A stretch of 64,000 bases of DNA, taken from CAVVAE01 sp963746185. GTDB lineage: Bacteria; Actinomycetota; Actinomycetes; Propionibacteriales; Nocardioidaceae. Each line of letters starts with the position of its first letter. The first letter of the stretch is position 1. Position numbers and translations under genes: made by a program. The notes below the pieces were generated by a model. That model was not told the origin of the DNA. It saw nothing but the letters and a program-made list of their open reading frames with translations, and did no database searches. Where the stretch lies: assembly GCA_963746185.1 (NCBI GenBank), contig CAVVAE010000004.1, positions 1,798,001 to 1,862,000 on the forward strand, read 5' to 3'. This document shows, in pieces, positions 24,361 through 33,511 of this stretch.

Positions 24361-25347
24361 ATGGCTGACTCCGTCCGCTGGGGAATCCTCGGCACCGGTT
24401 CCATCGCTCACAAGTTCGTCACCGATCTGAAGCAGCACGGCCACACGGTGGCGGCGGTAGGATCACGCACGGCCCAACGCGCCGAGGCCATGGCCGAGGA
24501 GTTCTCGATAAGCGAAGCCCACGGCAGCTATGACGAGCTCGCTGCCGATCCAGGCGTCGACATCATCTATGTCGCCACTCCTCATCCGTTCCATGCTGAG
24601 CACGCGATGCTCGCTCTGTCTGGGGGCAAGCACGCGTTTGTGGAGAAGCCGTTCACGCTGAACGCCTCACAGGCACAACAGGTCGTGACGCTTGCAAAGG
24701 ATCGCGGCCTGCTGGTCATGGAGGCGATGTGGACCCGGTTCCTCCCGCACATGGAGAGACTTCGGCACATCGTTCGAGAGGGACTCATCGGTGATGTGCG
24801 AACCGTGCTCGCTGACCACAACCAGATCCTTCCGAAGGATCCCAGCAACCGGATCTACAACCCGCACCTCGGCGGGGGTGCTCTGCTCGACCTGGGGATC
24901 TACCCCTTGTCGCTGGCCTGGGATTTGTTAGGCCCTCCCGAGACGGTGACCGCCCGAGCCACTATGACGGAGACGGGGGTCGACCGGCAGGTCGCGGCCA
25001 TCTGCGAGCACGCCAACGGAGCCCAGTCGGTGTCGCAGGCAGCGTTGGACTCCAGCGGAACTAACACCGCGGCGGTGCTGGGCACCGCTGGCCGGGTCGA
25101 GCTGACAGGGTTCTGGTACACCGCCGCCACCACTCTCACGCGGTACGACGAGTCAGGCGAGGAAGTCGAGCACTACGCGCCAGCCGTCAGCGGTCGAGGG
25201 ATGCAGCTCCAGGCGGTCGCCGCTGAGGCGTGTATCGCCGAGGGCTCGACCGTGTGTCCGATCATTCCTCCCGAGGAGTCGGTCGGAGTGATGACCACGC
25301 TGGACGAGATTCGTCGTCAGATCGGATTCCGCTACCCCAGCGAGTGA
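24361..25347 (+). CDS. Gfo/Idh/MocA-family oxidoreductase
   Basis: A 328-residue NAD(P)-dependent dehydrogenase. The Rossmann motif WGILGTGSIAHKFV is at 7-20, the catalytic EKPFTLNA (Lys of EKP) at about 95-102, and the second domain contains HLGGGALLDLGIYP. It starts one base after the kinase stop, so the two are cotranscribed, which is unusual for this enzyme. Likely substrates are sugars, inositol or dihydrodiols. Confidence 0.88.
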   Translation: MADSVRWGILGTGSIAHKFVTDLKQHGHTVAAVGSRTAQRAEAMAEEFSISEAHGSYDELAADPGVDIIYVATPHPFHAEHAMLALSGGKHAFVEKPFTLNASQAQQVVTLAKDRGLLVMEAMWTRFLPHMERLRHIVREGLIGDVRTVLADHNQILPKDPSNRIYNPHLGGGALLDLGIYPLSLAWDLLGPPETVTARATMTETGVDRQVAAICEHANGAQSVSQAALDSSGTNTAAVLGTAGRVELTGFWYTAATTLTRYDESGEEVEHYAPAVSGRGMQLQAVAAEACIAEGSTVCPIIPPEESVGVMTTLDEIRRQIGFRYPSE

Positions 25348-25358
25348 GCGGCGATCGG

Positions 25359-27305
25359 CTACGAGGCGGGGAACCGGAGCAAGACCTGCTGGTTGCCGAC
25401 CGTTCCTCGAGCGACTGCCTGGGCATGACGTGCCGTGTCGTTCCAGCGGAGCCTGAGCTCGGCCGGCTTACTGCCTGCACCATCAGCGGTCACGTCGGCG
25501 GTGATTCTGCCGCTACGCCGATGCCAGCTCATCAGGCCTGAGATCGCCACGTCCTTCACCCAGCGGACGTCGTGCAGCCGCCAGGTGACCACCGGGTTGG
25601 CGCCAGTGAAACCGCCACCACGCGTCGTGAACGTCCCGCCTTGGAGTCCCACGCCGTTGTAGCCGTACATCGACAACCAGCGTGCCATCACGTCGGCCAG
25701 GGTGGCGGAAGCGATCCGCGCGGTACGGCGGGGACCCGCTGCCCAACCCGTCTTACTTGCGACCGGGACAAAGCGATCGACCAGTCGGTTCTCGTGGTAC
25801 ATCCGGGCGCATGACGTGTCGCCGGCATCCCGGTGTCTGACGAAGCGCAGCACAATCCGCGATGCGCACGTGTCGAAGTCGATGAGTGCACTGACGTGAA
25901 CGGTGTTCGCCGTGAGGACGTACGTCGAGTTGGGGAACGCGCTTGCGGTGGCGCGCCCGCCTTCGGGTGACGTCAGCGAGTCGAGATCACCATTGAGCAC
26001 CAGGGTCGGGACATCGGGGTAGTCCGGGTGGTCAGGCACCGGATGGATCCAGTTGCTGGGTCGCGGCCAGCGCAGGCAGTCGGCGTAATAGACGTACGGC
26101 GACGACACCCACTCCTTGACGGTGAACGGCGAGAACAGCCGGGGCGTGTCGCGGTGCAACGCTCGAGTGGCAGCGTGGAACTGGTCATACCGAGGCTTGA
26201 TGCGTGCGGTCACGTCGTACGGCTGGGGGTAGTCGTTGCAGGCCACAGCGACATACAGACCTTCGGAGTAGCCGCGTACCGGCCCCGCTCCGCCGACGTA
26301 CTTCGTCTCTTGCGCGAGGCGAAGGAGCGGCTGGTTGTAAGGGTGTCGTCGCATTGCCGCTCGCGCAGCCGCGTCGAGTTCGCGATAGATCGTGGGAGTG
26401 GTCGCCGCGCCTGTGAGGATGCCGATCAGCGAGTTCACCGTGACTCGCGTGCGCCGTTGCTGGCCGTCTGCGTTGGGCGCTCGCCCGAGGAGCGGGTGGT
26501 GCCTCAGCCGCTGAGCCAGGTGGGCGATCCGGCGCATCGGTGCTCCCTGGTGTCGGGCGCACGCGGGGCTCCGGTTGCACGCGATGGTGAAAGCGTGGCG
26601 CATCGCGCGGTTGGTGTCGGAGTACCACGGATCGCGGCCGCCGACGAAGTACGTGCCATCGAGGATCAGCGTGCGCAGCCGTTCCGGGTAACGAAGCGCA
26701 AACGTCTGCGAGAAGAACGTGCCGTAGGAGTCGCCGTACAGGTCGATCTTGTTGATACCGAGCCGGTCGAGGACTGCGACCATGTCATCGGCTGCGATCG
26801 CGCTGCCATAGAGATCGGATCTCTTGCCGAGATGCTGACCGCACTTAGCGATGGCCAGGTTTCGATTGCCCTTGTAGGTCTGGAGCTGGCGACAGCGGAC
26901 AGCCTCTGACTTTCCCGTCCCGCGGTTGTCGATGAGCAAGAGCTCGCGTCGGTCGAGGAGAGGATCGAAGAGGTCGCGGTAGTAGGAGCGGCTGTCTGTC
27001 GTGGAATACCCCGGACCGCCCTCGACGGCCACAATCGTGCCAAGGCTTGGCCGGGACTTGTCGCGACGAGGCATCAGCTCGTAGGCGATGCCGATCCGTC
27101 TTGATGCCGGGTCTGCACGGTCCAGCTTCACCATGACCTGGCCGCATATCACCCGAGCACTGAAGGCACAGGGTCGACTCGACTCAGCTCGTACGACGGA
27201 GGTGCCTTCGGCCGCTGCGCTCGACGTGGTGGGAGCCGTCAGCATCGACAGAGCCAGCGCTGTTGCAAGAAGTGCCGCCACCGTACCCCACGCGCGTCTT
27301 TGCAT
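25359..27305 (-). CDS. secreted alpha/beta hydrolase (TAP-like)
   Basis: A 648-residue exported hydrolase related to the Streptomyces tripeptidyl aminopeptidase-like group. A signal peptide (about 1-32, ending SSAAA) precedes an alpha/beta-hydrolase core with VEGGPGYST oxyanion strand, nucleophile elbow LYGDSYGTFF, the acid in LNGDLDSLTSPEGG and His in TANTVHVSA. The final 170 residues form a beta-rich extension not usual in the shortest family members. ATG at 27305 is preferred because the signal peptide begins there. Divergent from the PI-PLC-like gene. Confidence 0.85.
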   Translation of the reverse strand: MQRRAWGTVAALLATALALSMLTAPTTSSAAAEGTSVVRAESSRPCAFSARVICGQVMVKLDRADPASRRIGIAYELMPRRDKSRPSLGTIVAVEGGPGYSTTDSRSYYRDLFDPLLDRRELLLIDNRGTGKSEAVRCRQLQTYKGNRNLAIAKCGQHLGKRSDLYGSAIAADDMVAVLDRLGINKIDLYGDSYGTFFSQTFALRYPERLRTLILDGTYFVGGRDPWYSDTNRAMRHAFTIACNRSPACARHQGAPMRRIAHLAQRLRHHPLLGRAPNADGQQRRTRVTVNSLIGILTGAATTPTIYRELDAAARAAMRRHPYNQPLLRLAQETKYVGGAGPVRGYSEGLYVAVACNDYPQPYDVTARIKPRYDQFHAATRALHRDTPRLFSPFTVKEWVSSPYVYYADCLRWPRPSNWIHPVPDHPDYPDVPTLVLNGDLDSLTSPEGGRATASAFPNSTYVLTANTVHVSALIDFDTCASRIVLRFVRHRDAGDTSCARMYHENRLVDRFVPVASKTGWAAGPRRTARIASATLADVMARWLSMYGYNGVGLQGGTFTTRGGGFTGANPVVTWRLHDVRWVKDVAISGLMSWHRRSGRITADVTADGAGSKPAELRLRWNDTARHAQAVARGTVGNQQVLLRFPAS

Positions 27306-27444
27306 CGTTGTCCTCGAGTGACTTCGCCGGCCCCCGCTGTGGCGCGAGTCTTCACGGGTCAATCGTCTGACGTCAAGGGTGATAGCCAGGCACGGCGGCG
27401 GTCGCTACCTTTCTCGTAGCGGCGCGCCGTGGAGGGGGCCCCAG

Positions 27445-29541
27445 ATGCAGCTACGTCGACCTCGTGTCCTGATCGCGACGGGATCGGTTCTGTTGTGCGC
27501 TGGGCTGATGGCGGGACTGGTCAATCACGAGGTGCTCGATGGGTCTCGGTTCGCGGAGCATGTCGACAACATCCGCCAGGATCCTGACGTTGCGCGCCAG
27601 GTGGGCGAGGCCATGTCGGCGCGCGTCCTCGAGGTGAATCCGAATCTCGTTGCCGTCGAACCGCTGATCGAAGCCACCGCCGTCAACCTCGCCGGCAGCC
27701 CTGCCTTCAGCCCGATTGTCCGGACGGCGGCTGCCCGGGTACACGACGCGTTCACCAGCTCCGACCACGTCGTTCTCCGCGTGGCGGACGTGGGAGCCGT
27801 GCTGACGGGGGTTCTGCGCGCTACCGCGCCGGACGCCGCGGCACAGCTGCCACCCGACCTTGACGTCACGCTCACGGAAATCGGTCGCCAGAGCTTTGCC
27901 TCTGACACGATCCACCTCACCCACCTGGTCAGCCTCCTGTCCTGGCTCCTGCCACTGCTTGCACTCGTTTGCTTTGCCTGCGCCATCTGGTTCGCAGCCG
28001 ATCGTCAACGGGCCGCCACTGACGTGGGCTGGGGTGTGATCGCGGTCGGTGCCGTGCTGGTTGCCGGGAGCGTCGTACTCGCGATTGCCACCTCGTTTGC
28101 AGATACGGACACCCTCGAGGGAGCGTTGATCGCGGCGGCTTGGACGGAGTTTCGGATTCCACTCTTCCTGACAGCAGGGGCGACCGTTGCTGCGGGGTGG
28201 CTGATCACTGCTGCTGCATCGAGAGGTGCTGACCTGGGGACGCTCAACGCTCTGTCGGAGGCCTGGTCCTGGCTGACCGTCCCCGCCGAGACCGCGCGCG
28301 GGCGGTTGGCGCGTGCCCTCGTGTGGCTTGCGCTCGGATGCGGTCTGCTCTTCCGCCCGAGCGTTGTCCTGGTGGTCCTGGCCATCATTCTCGGATCGGC
28401 ATTCGTCATCCATGCGGCGTCGGAACTGGTGCTGCTGGCGAAGGACCGCATGGGCGACGCTCGCCACTCATGGCCCAGGAGGATCGCAACGTGGAGATTG
28501 AGCAGGTTCCTCCCCGTCCTCGTCGGCGGCGCCGTGCTGGTGGCGCTCCTCATCGTCCTCGCCCGTCCGGTTGACCAAGAGGTGGCCCTGGATGCACAGG
28601 CGGCGGGAGGGTCGTCGACGTGCAACGGTCATGTCGAGCTGTGCGATCGGACCTACGACCAGGTGGCCTTCGCCGGGACACACAACTCGATGTCGGCGGT
28701 GGACGTGCCCAACTGGTTTTTTCCTGAGCAGCCGAAGGGCATCGTGGGACAGCTCGACGACGGCATCCGTGTCCTACTCATCGACACGTGGTACGGGCAG
28801 ACGACCAAGCGGCCGGGTGTGGTCGCCACGTCGGCGAAGAGCCAGGCAGCGGCCTTAGCGGAGGCGAGGGAGACCTACGGTCCTAGCGTCGTCGAGAGCG
28901 CCTTGCGTATCCGGGATGCGGCGAACCTGACGCCGACGGGGCCGGTGAGACCGTATCTGTGTCATGGGATGTGCGAACTGGGCTCGATGGAGTGGGAGCC
29001 GGTGATGGAGGACGTGCGTGGATGGCTGGAGGCGCATCCACGCGAGGTGGTGACGTTCTTCATACAAGACGAGGTCTCACCGGCCGATACTGCGAAGGTG
29101 TTCGACGAAGCCGGCTTGCTTCCCTACGTACACACGCAGTCCACCGGCAGCCCCTGGCCGACGCTCGAGCAGATGATCGACTCCGGCAGGCGGGTCGTCG
29201 TGTTGATGGAGCAGCGCGGTGGCGGATCGGAGTACCCGTGGTTGCTGCAAGGGTTCGACTGGGTGCAGGACACGCCCTTTGACTTCGTGTCGAAGTCTGA
29301 CTTCACCTGCGAGCGCCTACGTGGCACGGCCACCAGCCCGCTGTTCTTGGTGAACCATTGGCTGAACAACAACCAGACGCGCGTTACTGATGCCATCGAG
29401 GTCAATGCGTACGACGTGCTGTGGCCCAGAGTTTCGCAGTGCCAGCGCGAACGCGGGATGATTCCGAACTACGTCGCCGTTGACTTCTACGACCGAGGCG
29501 ACCTGCTGGAAGTCGTCGACAAGCTGAACGGCGTCGACTGA
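27445..29541 (+). CDS. membrane protein with PI-PLC-like phosphodiesterase domain
   Basis: A 698-residue protein. The first 400 residues hold about seven membrane segments (one at 8-27, the rest from about 165 to 390). The outer C-terminal domain looks like the PI-PLC X fold: VAFAGTHNSMSAVD carries the first catalytic His, and PYLCHGMCELG the second, with IRVLLIDTWYG between. GGAGGGGGCC precedes the ATG at 27445. A phosphodiester lipid or wall polymer outside the cell is the likely substrate, by inference. Confidence 0.78.
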   Translation: MQLRRPRVLIATGSVLLCAGLMAGLVNHEVLDGSRFAEHVDNIRQDPDVARQVGEAMSARVLEVNPNLVAVEPLIEATAVNLAGSPAFSPIVRTAAARVHDAFTSSDHVVLRVADVGAVLTGVLRATAPDAAAQLPPDLDVTLTEIGRQSFASDTIHLTHLVSLLSWLLPLLALVCFACAIWFAADRQRAATDVGWGVIAVGAVLVAGSVVLAIATSFADTDTLEGALIAAAWTEFRIPLFLTAGATVAAGWLITAAASRGADLGTLNALSEAWSWLTVPAETARGRLARALVWLALGCGLLFRPSVVLVVLAIILGSAFVIHAASELVLLAKDRMGDARHSWPRRIATWRLSRFLPVLVGGAVLVALLIVLARPVDQEVALDAQAAGGSSTCNGHVELCDRTYDQVAFAGTHNSMSAVDVPNWFFPEQPKGIVGQLDDGIRVLLIDTWYGQTTKRPGVVATSAKSQAAALAEARETYGPSVVESALRIRDAANLTPTGPVRPYLCHGMCELGSMEWEPVMEDVRGWLEAHPREVVTFFIQDEVSPADTAKVFDEAGLLPYVHTQSTGSPWPTLEQMIDSGRRVVVLMEQRGGGSEYPWLLQGFDWVQDTPFDFVSKSDFTCERLRGTATSPLFLVNHWLNNNQTRVTDAIEVNAYDVLWPRVSQCQRERGMIPNYVAVDFYDRGDLLEVVDKLNGVD

Positions 29542-29590
29542 CGGCGTTGACAGACAGCGTCGACTTTTGGAGCCGAAGTTGTGTCGGGAA

Positions 29591-29854
29591 TCAGACGCTG
29601 CTGTTGCTTCGCGACCCCGAGACACCTTCGGCGACACCGATCAAGGCGACCGCGGCGATCACCGCGACGATGAAGCCGAGGACGTTCAGCTCGAAGATGT
29701 CACCGGTGTCGAGCAAGCTCGCCACCACGCCACCAATCACCGAGCCGACGAGACCGAGAAGGAGCGTCATCCAGATGCTGAGGTTTTGCCGGCCGGGCTT
29801 GATGAGACGGGCGAGCGCGCCGATGATGAGTCCGGCGACGATGAATCCGATCAA
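29591..29854 (-). CDS. GlsB/YeaQ/YmgE family membrane protein
   Basis: An 87-residue transglycosylase-associated protein with three helices: FIVAGLIIGALARLIKPG, the glycine-rich middle (LLLGLVGSVIGGVVASLL) and a C-terminal helix. The TTG at 29854 is taken as start: AAAGGACC lies 5 bases upstream and the family motif begins right after. Commonly induced by envelope or acid stress. Function unknown. Confidence 0.88.
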   Translation of the reverse strand: MIGFIVAGLIIGALARLIKPGRQNLSIWMTLLLGLVGSVIGGVVASLLDTGDIFELNVLGFIVAVIAAVALIGVAEGVSGSRSNSSV

Positions 29855-30045
29855 GGCAGGTCCTTTCGTTTTCGCCAAGCGTAGTGCGGCCACAAAACCA
29901 GCGGCTGGACCCCTCGGCGCTACCCTGTTCGGGTCCGCCTTGACCTGGTGGCTGGGTGGCGCCTACATGTTCCTAGACGCGTCGATGTCATCGTTGAGGA
30001 GACGGCGGGCACCGTCGAGTTGAGCTCGGCAGGGAGGTAGGTCTG

Positions 30046-31404
30046 ATGTCCGGCTCGCAACACCCACCCGGTGCCGGGTCAGCCGCGATGGGGCCACCGA
30101 CGCCGGATCCACTTGCGGTGATCCGTTCGAAGCAGTACGTCGTGGCGTTGGTGTTAGCCGCGGCTCTGGGTATTCCGATTTCGGTGGTTGCCTACGGCTT
30201 CCTGGCCCTGGTCGCCAAGATCCAGGAGTTTCTCTTCGAGGACCTGCCGGATGACGTCTTCTCGGGAGGGGTGCCCGCGTGGTGGCCGGTGCCCTGGCTG
30301 GTTTTGTGTGGACTGTTGACCGGGCTGGCTATCCGCCACTTGCCGGGCAACGGGGGCCACTCTCCCGCCTTCGGGTTCCATGTCGGTGGGGGGCCACCGG
30401 TTGACCGGGAGTTCCCCGGCATCTTCCTCGCAGCACTGGCCACACTCAGCCTCGGCGCGGTACTAGGTCCCGAGGCGCCGCTGATCGCCGTCGGTGCCGG
30501 CCTTGCGGCCTGGACTGTGCACCTCGTGAAAAGGGATGCGCCACCGATGGCGGTGACCATCATGGCGTCGGCCGGCAGCTTTGCCGCCATCAGCACCCTG
30601 CTTGGCTCGCCGGTGCTCGGGGCATTCCTGATCATGGAGGCTGCGGGCATCGGAGGCGCGACGCTGAGCCTGGTAGCGCTGCCGGGTTTGCTCGCGTCCG
30701 GGATCGGCGCCTTGGTGTTCGTCGGCCTGAACAACTGGACCGGCCTCGGCAATTTCTCGCTGGCACTCACTTCGGTGCCGCCGGCGGTGGATCCCAGCGT
30801 GGCGACCATGGCCTGGGCGTTGGTCATCGGCGCGGCAGGTGCACTGCTGGGCTGGGTGATCCGCTGGATCGGGCTGTCGCTGCGCCCGGTCGTTCACCTC
30901 AACCGGGTGCTCGTGACGACAGCGCTCGGCCTGCTTATCGGCCTGACTGCGATGATCTATCAGCTCGTCTCGGACCACAGCTTCACCCAGGTGTTGTTCT
31001 CCGGCCAGGATGCGATGCCGGAGCTGGTCGCCCACGCTGCCGACTACTCCGTCGGCGTGCTGATCCTGCTCGCTGCATGCAAGACACTCGTCTACGGGCT
31101 CTCGCTGAGCGCGTTCCGCGGCGGCCCGGTCTTCCCCGCCATGTTCATCGGTGCTGTCCTCGGAATCGCCATTGAAGGGCTGCCCGGCATGAGCTTGGCA
31201 CCGGCCATCGGCATGGGCATCGGAGCCATGTGCGCGGCGATGCTGCGGTTGCCCATGACCTCGACGCTGTTGGCAACCTTGCTGCTCGGCGCCGACGGTA
31301 TCTCGGTCACACCAGAGGTCGTCGTCGCTGTGGCGGTGGCCTTCGTCCTGACCATCGCGCTCCCGACACCAGGACCGAAAGACCCTGCGCCGCCTACGCC
31401 GTGA
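30046..31404 (+). CDS. ClC-family chloride channel/antiporter
   Basis: A 452-residue ClC protein. Conserved pore elements are LPGNGGHSPAFG (site of GSGIP, altered), LGPEAPLIAVGAG (GxEGP site with the Glu kept) and FRGGPVFPAMFIG (GxFxP). About twelve helices. The kept gating Glu favours an H+/Cl- antiporter, but the changed first motif makes the ion uncertain. GGGAGG precedes the ATG at 30046. It stands alone. Confidence 0.87.
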   Translation: MSGSQHPPGAGSAAMGPPTPDPLAVIRSKQYVVALVLAAALGIPISVVAYGFLALVAKIQEFLFEDLPDDVFSGGVPAWWPVPWLVLCGLLTGLAIRHLPGNGGHSPAFGFHVGGGPPVDREFPGIFLAALATLSLGAVLGPEAPLIAVGAGLAAWTVHLVKRDAPPMAVTIMASAGSFAAISTLLGSPVLGAFLIMEAAGIGGATLSLVALPGLLASGIGALVFVGLNNWTGLGNFSLALTSVPPAVDPSVATMAWALVIGAAGALLGWVIRWIGLSLRPVVHLNRVLVTTALGLLIGLTAMIYQLVSDHSFTQVLFSGQDAMPELVAHAADYSVGVLILLAACKTLVYGLSLSAFRGGPVFPAMFIGAVLGIAIEGLPGMSLAPAIGMGIGAMCAAMLRLPMTSTLLATLLLGADGISVTPEVVVAVAVAFVLTIALPTPGPKDPAPPTP

Positions 31405-31530
31405 CTGACGCCCGTCTATAAACCGGTAGTCGCTACCGATGCGCGGGTCTACGCTCTCGCCGTAGAAACAACGCGGTCAGTCGGTCTGTGCGCCGATCGG
31501 GGGCGCCGCGACAGGGGAGGGGCATTTCTC

Positions 31531-32646
31531 ATGCGCGTCTTGATCAGCGCGGGACCGATGTTCGGGCATGTCAACACCGTGCTGCCACTCGCGTTGGCCG
31601 CGCAGCGCGCTGGCCACGAAGTCGCGGTGGCGACCGGCCCGGCGATGGTCTCGCACGTGGAGCGGTACGGCGTACAAGCGTGGCCGGTCGGGCCGCCTGG
31701 TCCCTCGCCACGAGGGGCAGCCACGCCCTGGTTGGACTACTTCGTCGAGTCAGCGACCGAGCGCGCCACTGATTTGGTGCCGCGAGCTATGTGATGGTCG
31801 CCAGATTTCGTCGTCCACGAGGAGACGGAGCTTGCAGGCTCGGTTGCTGCACGAGCGTCGGGAGCCCGTGAGGTCGTACACGGCCTGGGGCTGATGCCAC
31901 CGATGCGGATCTGGGAAGCCCTGGAGCCGGGGTTGGGTCGATTGTTCGAGCAGTGGAGCCTCGGCTCGAATGCTCATGAGGTGCGTGAGGCGACGTACCT
32001 CGACCTGTGCCCGCCGTCCCTGCAACCCGAGAGGGACGCCGTGTGGCACCGCGTTCAGCCGCTGCGACCCAGCATTGGCCAACCTTGAGAGGGAGACCAA
32101 CTTCCGGCGGCGCTCGACGACCTTCCTTATGCGCGGACGGCTCATCTCACACTCGGCACGGTCTTTCACGACGCGGTCGACGTTCTTCAGGCCGCCATCT
32201 CCGGGTTACGAGAGCTACCCGTCAACCTCGTCGTAACGACCGGGCCTGACAGCGACCCGGAGTCGTTTGGCGCCCAGCCGGCGCACGTGATCATCGAACC
32301 GTACGTTTCGCATGCGCAGCTACTCCCGCGGTGTGACGTGGTCGTGTCGCAGGGCGGGGCAGGCATCATGTTCGGCGCACTCGCTCTCGGGCTACCACAA
32401 GTGATCCTTCCGCAGGGTGCCGACCAGGATATGAACGCAGAGGCATGCGCCCGCGCTGGAGCGGCCTTGTCACTGGAGCGTGATGTCGTGAGCGCCGAAA
32501 GCGTCGCCGCTGCTGCCGAACGCCTGCTTGACGAGCCGACGTTCACTGAAGCTGCAAAGGCGATCCGAGCCGAGATGGGGGCGATGCCGGATCACGACGC
32601 CGTGCTAGCGGGGTTGGCCGCCCAGCAACGAGTGTCTGCGGGGTGA
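31531..32646 (+). pseudogene. GT1 glycosyltransferase, two in-frame TGA stops
   Basis: One continuous reading frame of 372 codons resembles a UGT/macrolide-type (GT1) glycosyltransferase, but TGA codons interrupt it at 31792-31794 and 32086-32088. The N-terminal domain begins MRVLISAGPMFGHVNTVLPL; after the first stop the frame continues with SPDFVVHEETELAGSVAA; after the second, with the donor-binding VVSQGGAGIMFGALALGLPQ and LPQGADQDMNAEA. No frameshift is needed. Both stops could come from CGA-to-TGA transitions. The gene ends 10 bases from tRNA-Arg. A recent pseudogene is most likely. Confidence 0.8.
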
Positions 32647-32656
32647 TCGCCCGTCG

Positions 32657-32729
32657 TGCCCCCGGCAGGATTCGAACCTGCGGCACACGGTTTAGGAAAC
32701 CGTTGCTCTATCCCCTGAGCTACGGGGGC
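32657..32729 (-). tRNA. tRNA-Arg (CCU)
   Basis: A full cloverleaf on the minus strand: acceptor GCCCCCG with CGGGGGC, D-arm GCTCAGGGGATAGAGC, anticodon stem ACGGT/ACCGT around loop TTCCTAA, and T-arm with GGTTCGAATCC. Discriminator A; CCA is not encoded. It reads AGG codons. Confidence 0.95.
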
Positions 32730-32799
32730 GGCGCATGGCGGACCCAGGCTAGTCGATTCCCCGCAGGCTGGGTCTGGCGCTTAAGCGTCGACCGGTGGA

Positions 32800-33420
32800 T
32801 CAGCTGTCGTCGTCCTGCGGCAGGTGGGTCTTCGCGTCGTCGTACGTGCCCTCGGGAGTCGACTCGGCGGGGGCATAGACCAGGTTCATGACGCCGGTGG
32901 TGAAGGCCTCGGAGGAAACCAGCCGCAACGGGATCGGGGGCTTTCCCTCCTCAAACAAGCGCATGCCGTTGCGGACGGCGATCGGGTGGACCAGCAAGTG
33001 CAGCTCGTCGACAAGGCCGGCGGCCATCAGCTGTCGAACGACGGAGACAGATCCGCTCATCGCGATATCCGTCGGCCCGTCCTCGTTCTTCAGCGCTGTG
33101 ACGCTCTCGACGAGGTCGCCCTTCAGAAGCTCGGAGTTGCGCCAGGTGAACTGGAGGTCCTGGTTCGATACGACGACCTTTCGCGCAGCTCCGAACGCTT
33201 TGGCAAACTCGGCGTCCTCTCCGCCAGCTATCTCGCGGTCCGGCCACGCACCGGCGAAGCTGTCGTAGGTCTTGCGGCCGAGCAATAGCGTGTCGACGTG
33301 GCCCATCTGGCGGTCGACTGCCACCCCCATCTCGTCATTGAAGTACGGGAAGTGCCAATCGCCGGGCTCCTCCACGACGCCATCGAGCGAAATGAACAGA
33401 CCAGCGGTGATTTTCCGCAT
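32800..33420 (-). CDS. dihydrofolate-reductase-family protein (RibD C-terminal fold)
   Basis: A 206-residue protein with the actinobacterial DHFR-like fold: MRKITAGLFISLDGVVE at the start, LLLGRKTYDSFAGAW as NADPH-binding strand-helix, and SGSVSVVRQLMAAGLVDELHLLVHP near the end. Such proteins act as reductases of unknown substrate and do not replace FolA. AAGGAGT lies before the ATG. It closes a same-strand run with the DUF262, DUF2235 and AlkZ-like genes. Confidence 0.87.
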   Translation of the reverse strand: MRKITAGLFISLDGVVEEPGDWHFPYFNDEMGVAVDRQMGHVDTLLLGRKTYDSFAGAWPDREIAGGEDAEFAKAFGAARKVVVSNQDLQFTWRNSELLKGDLVESVTALKNEDGPTDIAMSGSVSVVRQLMAAGLVDELHLLVHPIAVRNGMRLFEEGKPPIPLRLVSSEAFTTGVMNLVYAPAESTPEGTYDDAKTHLPQDDDS

Positions 33421-33511
33421 CGCAATACTCCTTGATCATCGTGCCGTCTTCTGTCGTTGAGTCTGACCGTGGTCCGCGCGGAGCGCTACCTCGTCCACAC
33501 GTCGTCGGCAC

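Noticed and set aside
31792..31794. Selenocysteine at the TGA codons of the glycosyltransferase
   Set aside because: GT1 enzymes have no redox Cys here, two sites would be needed and no SECIS-like hairpin was noticed.
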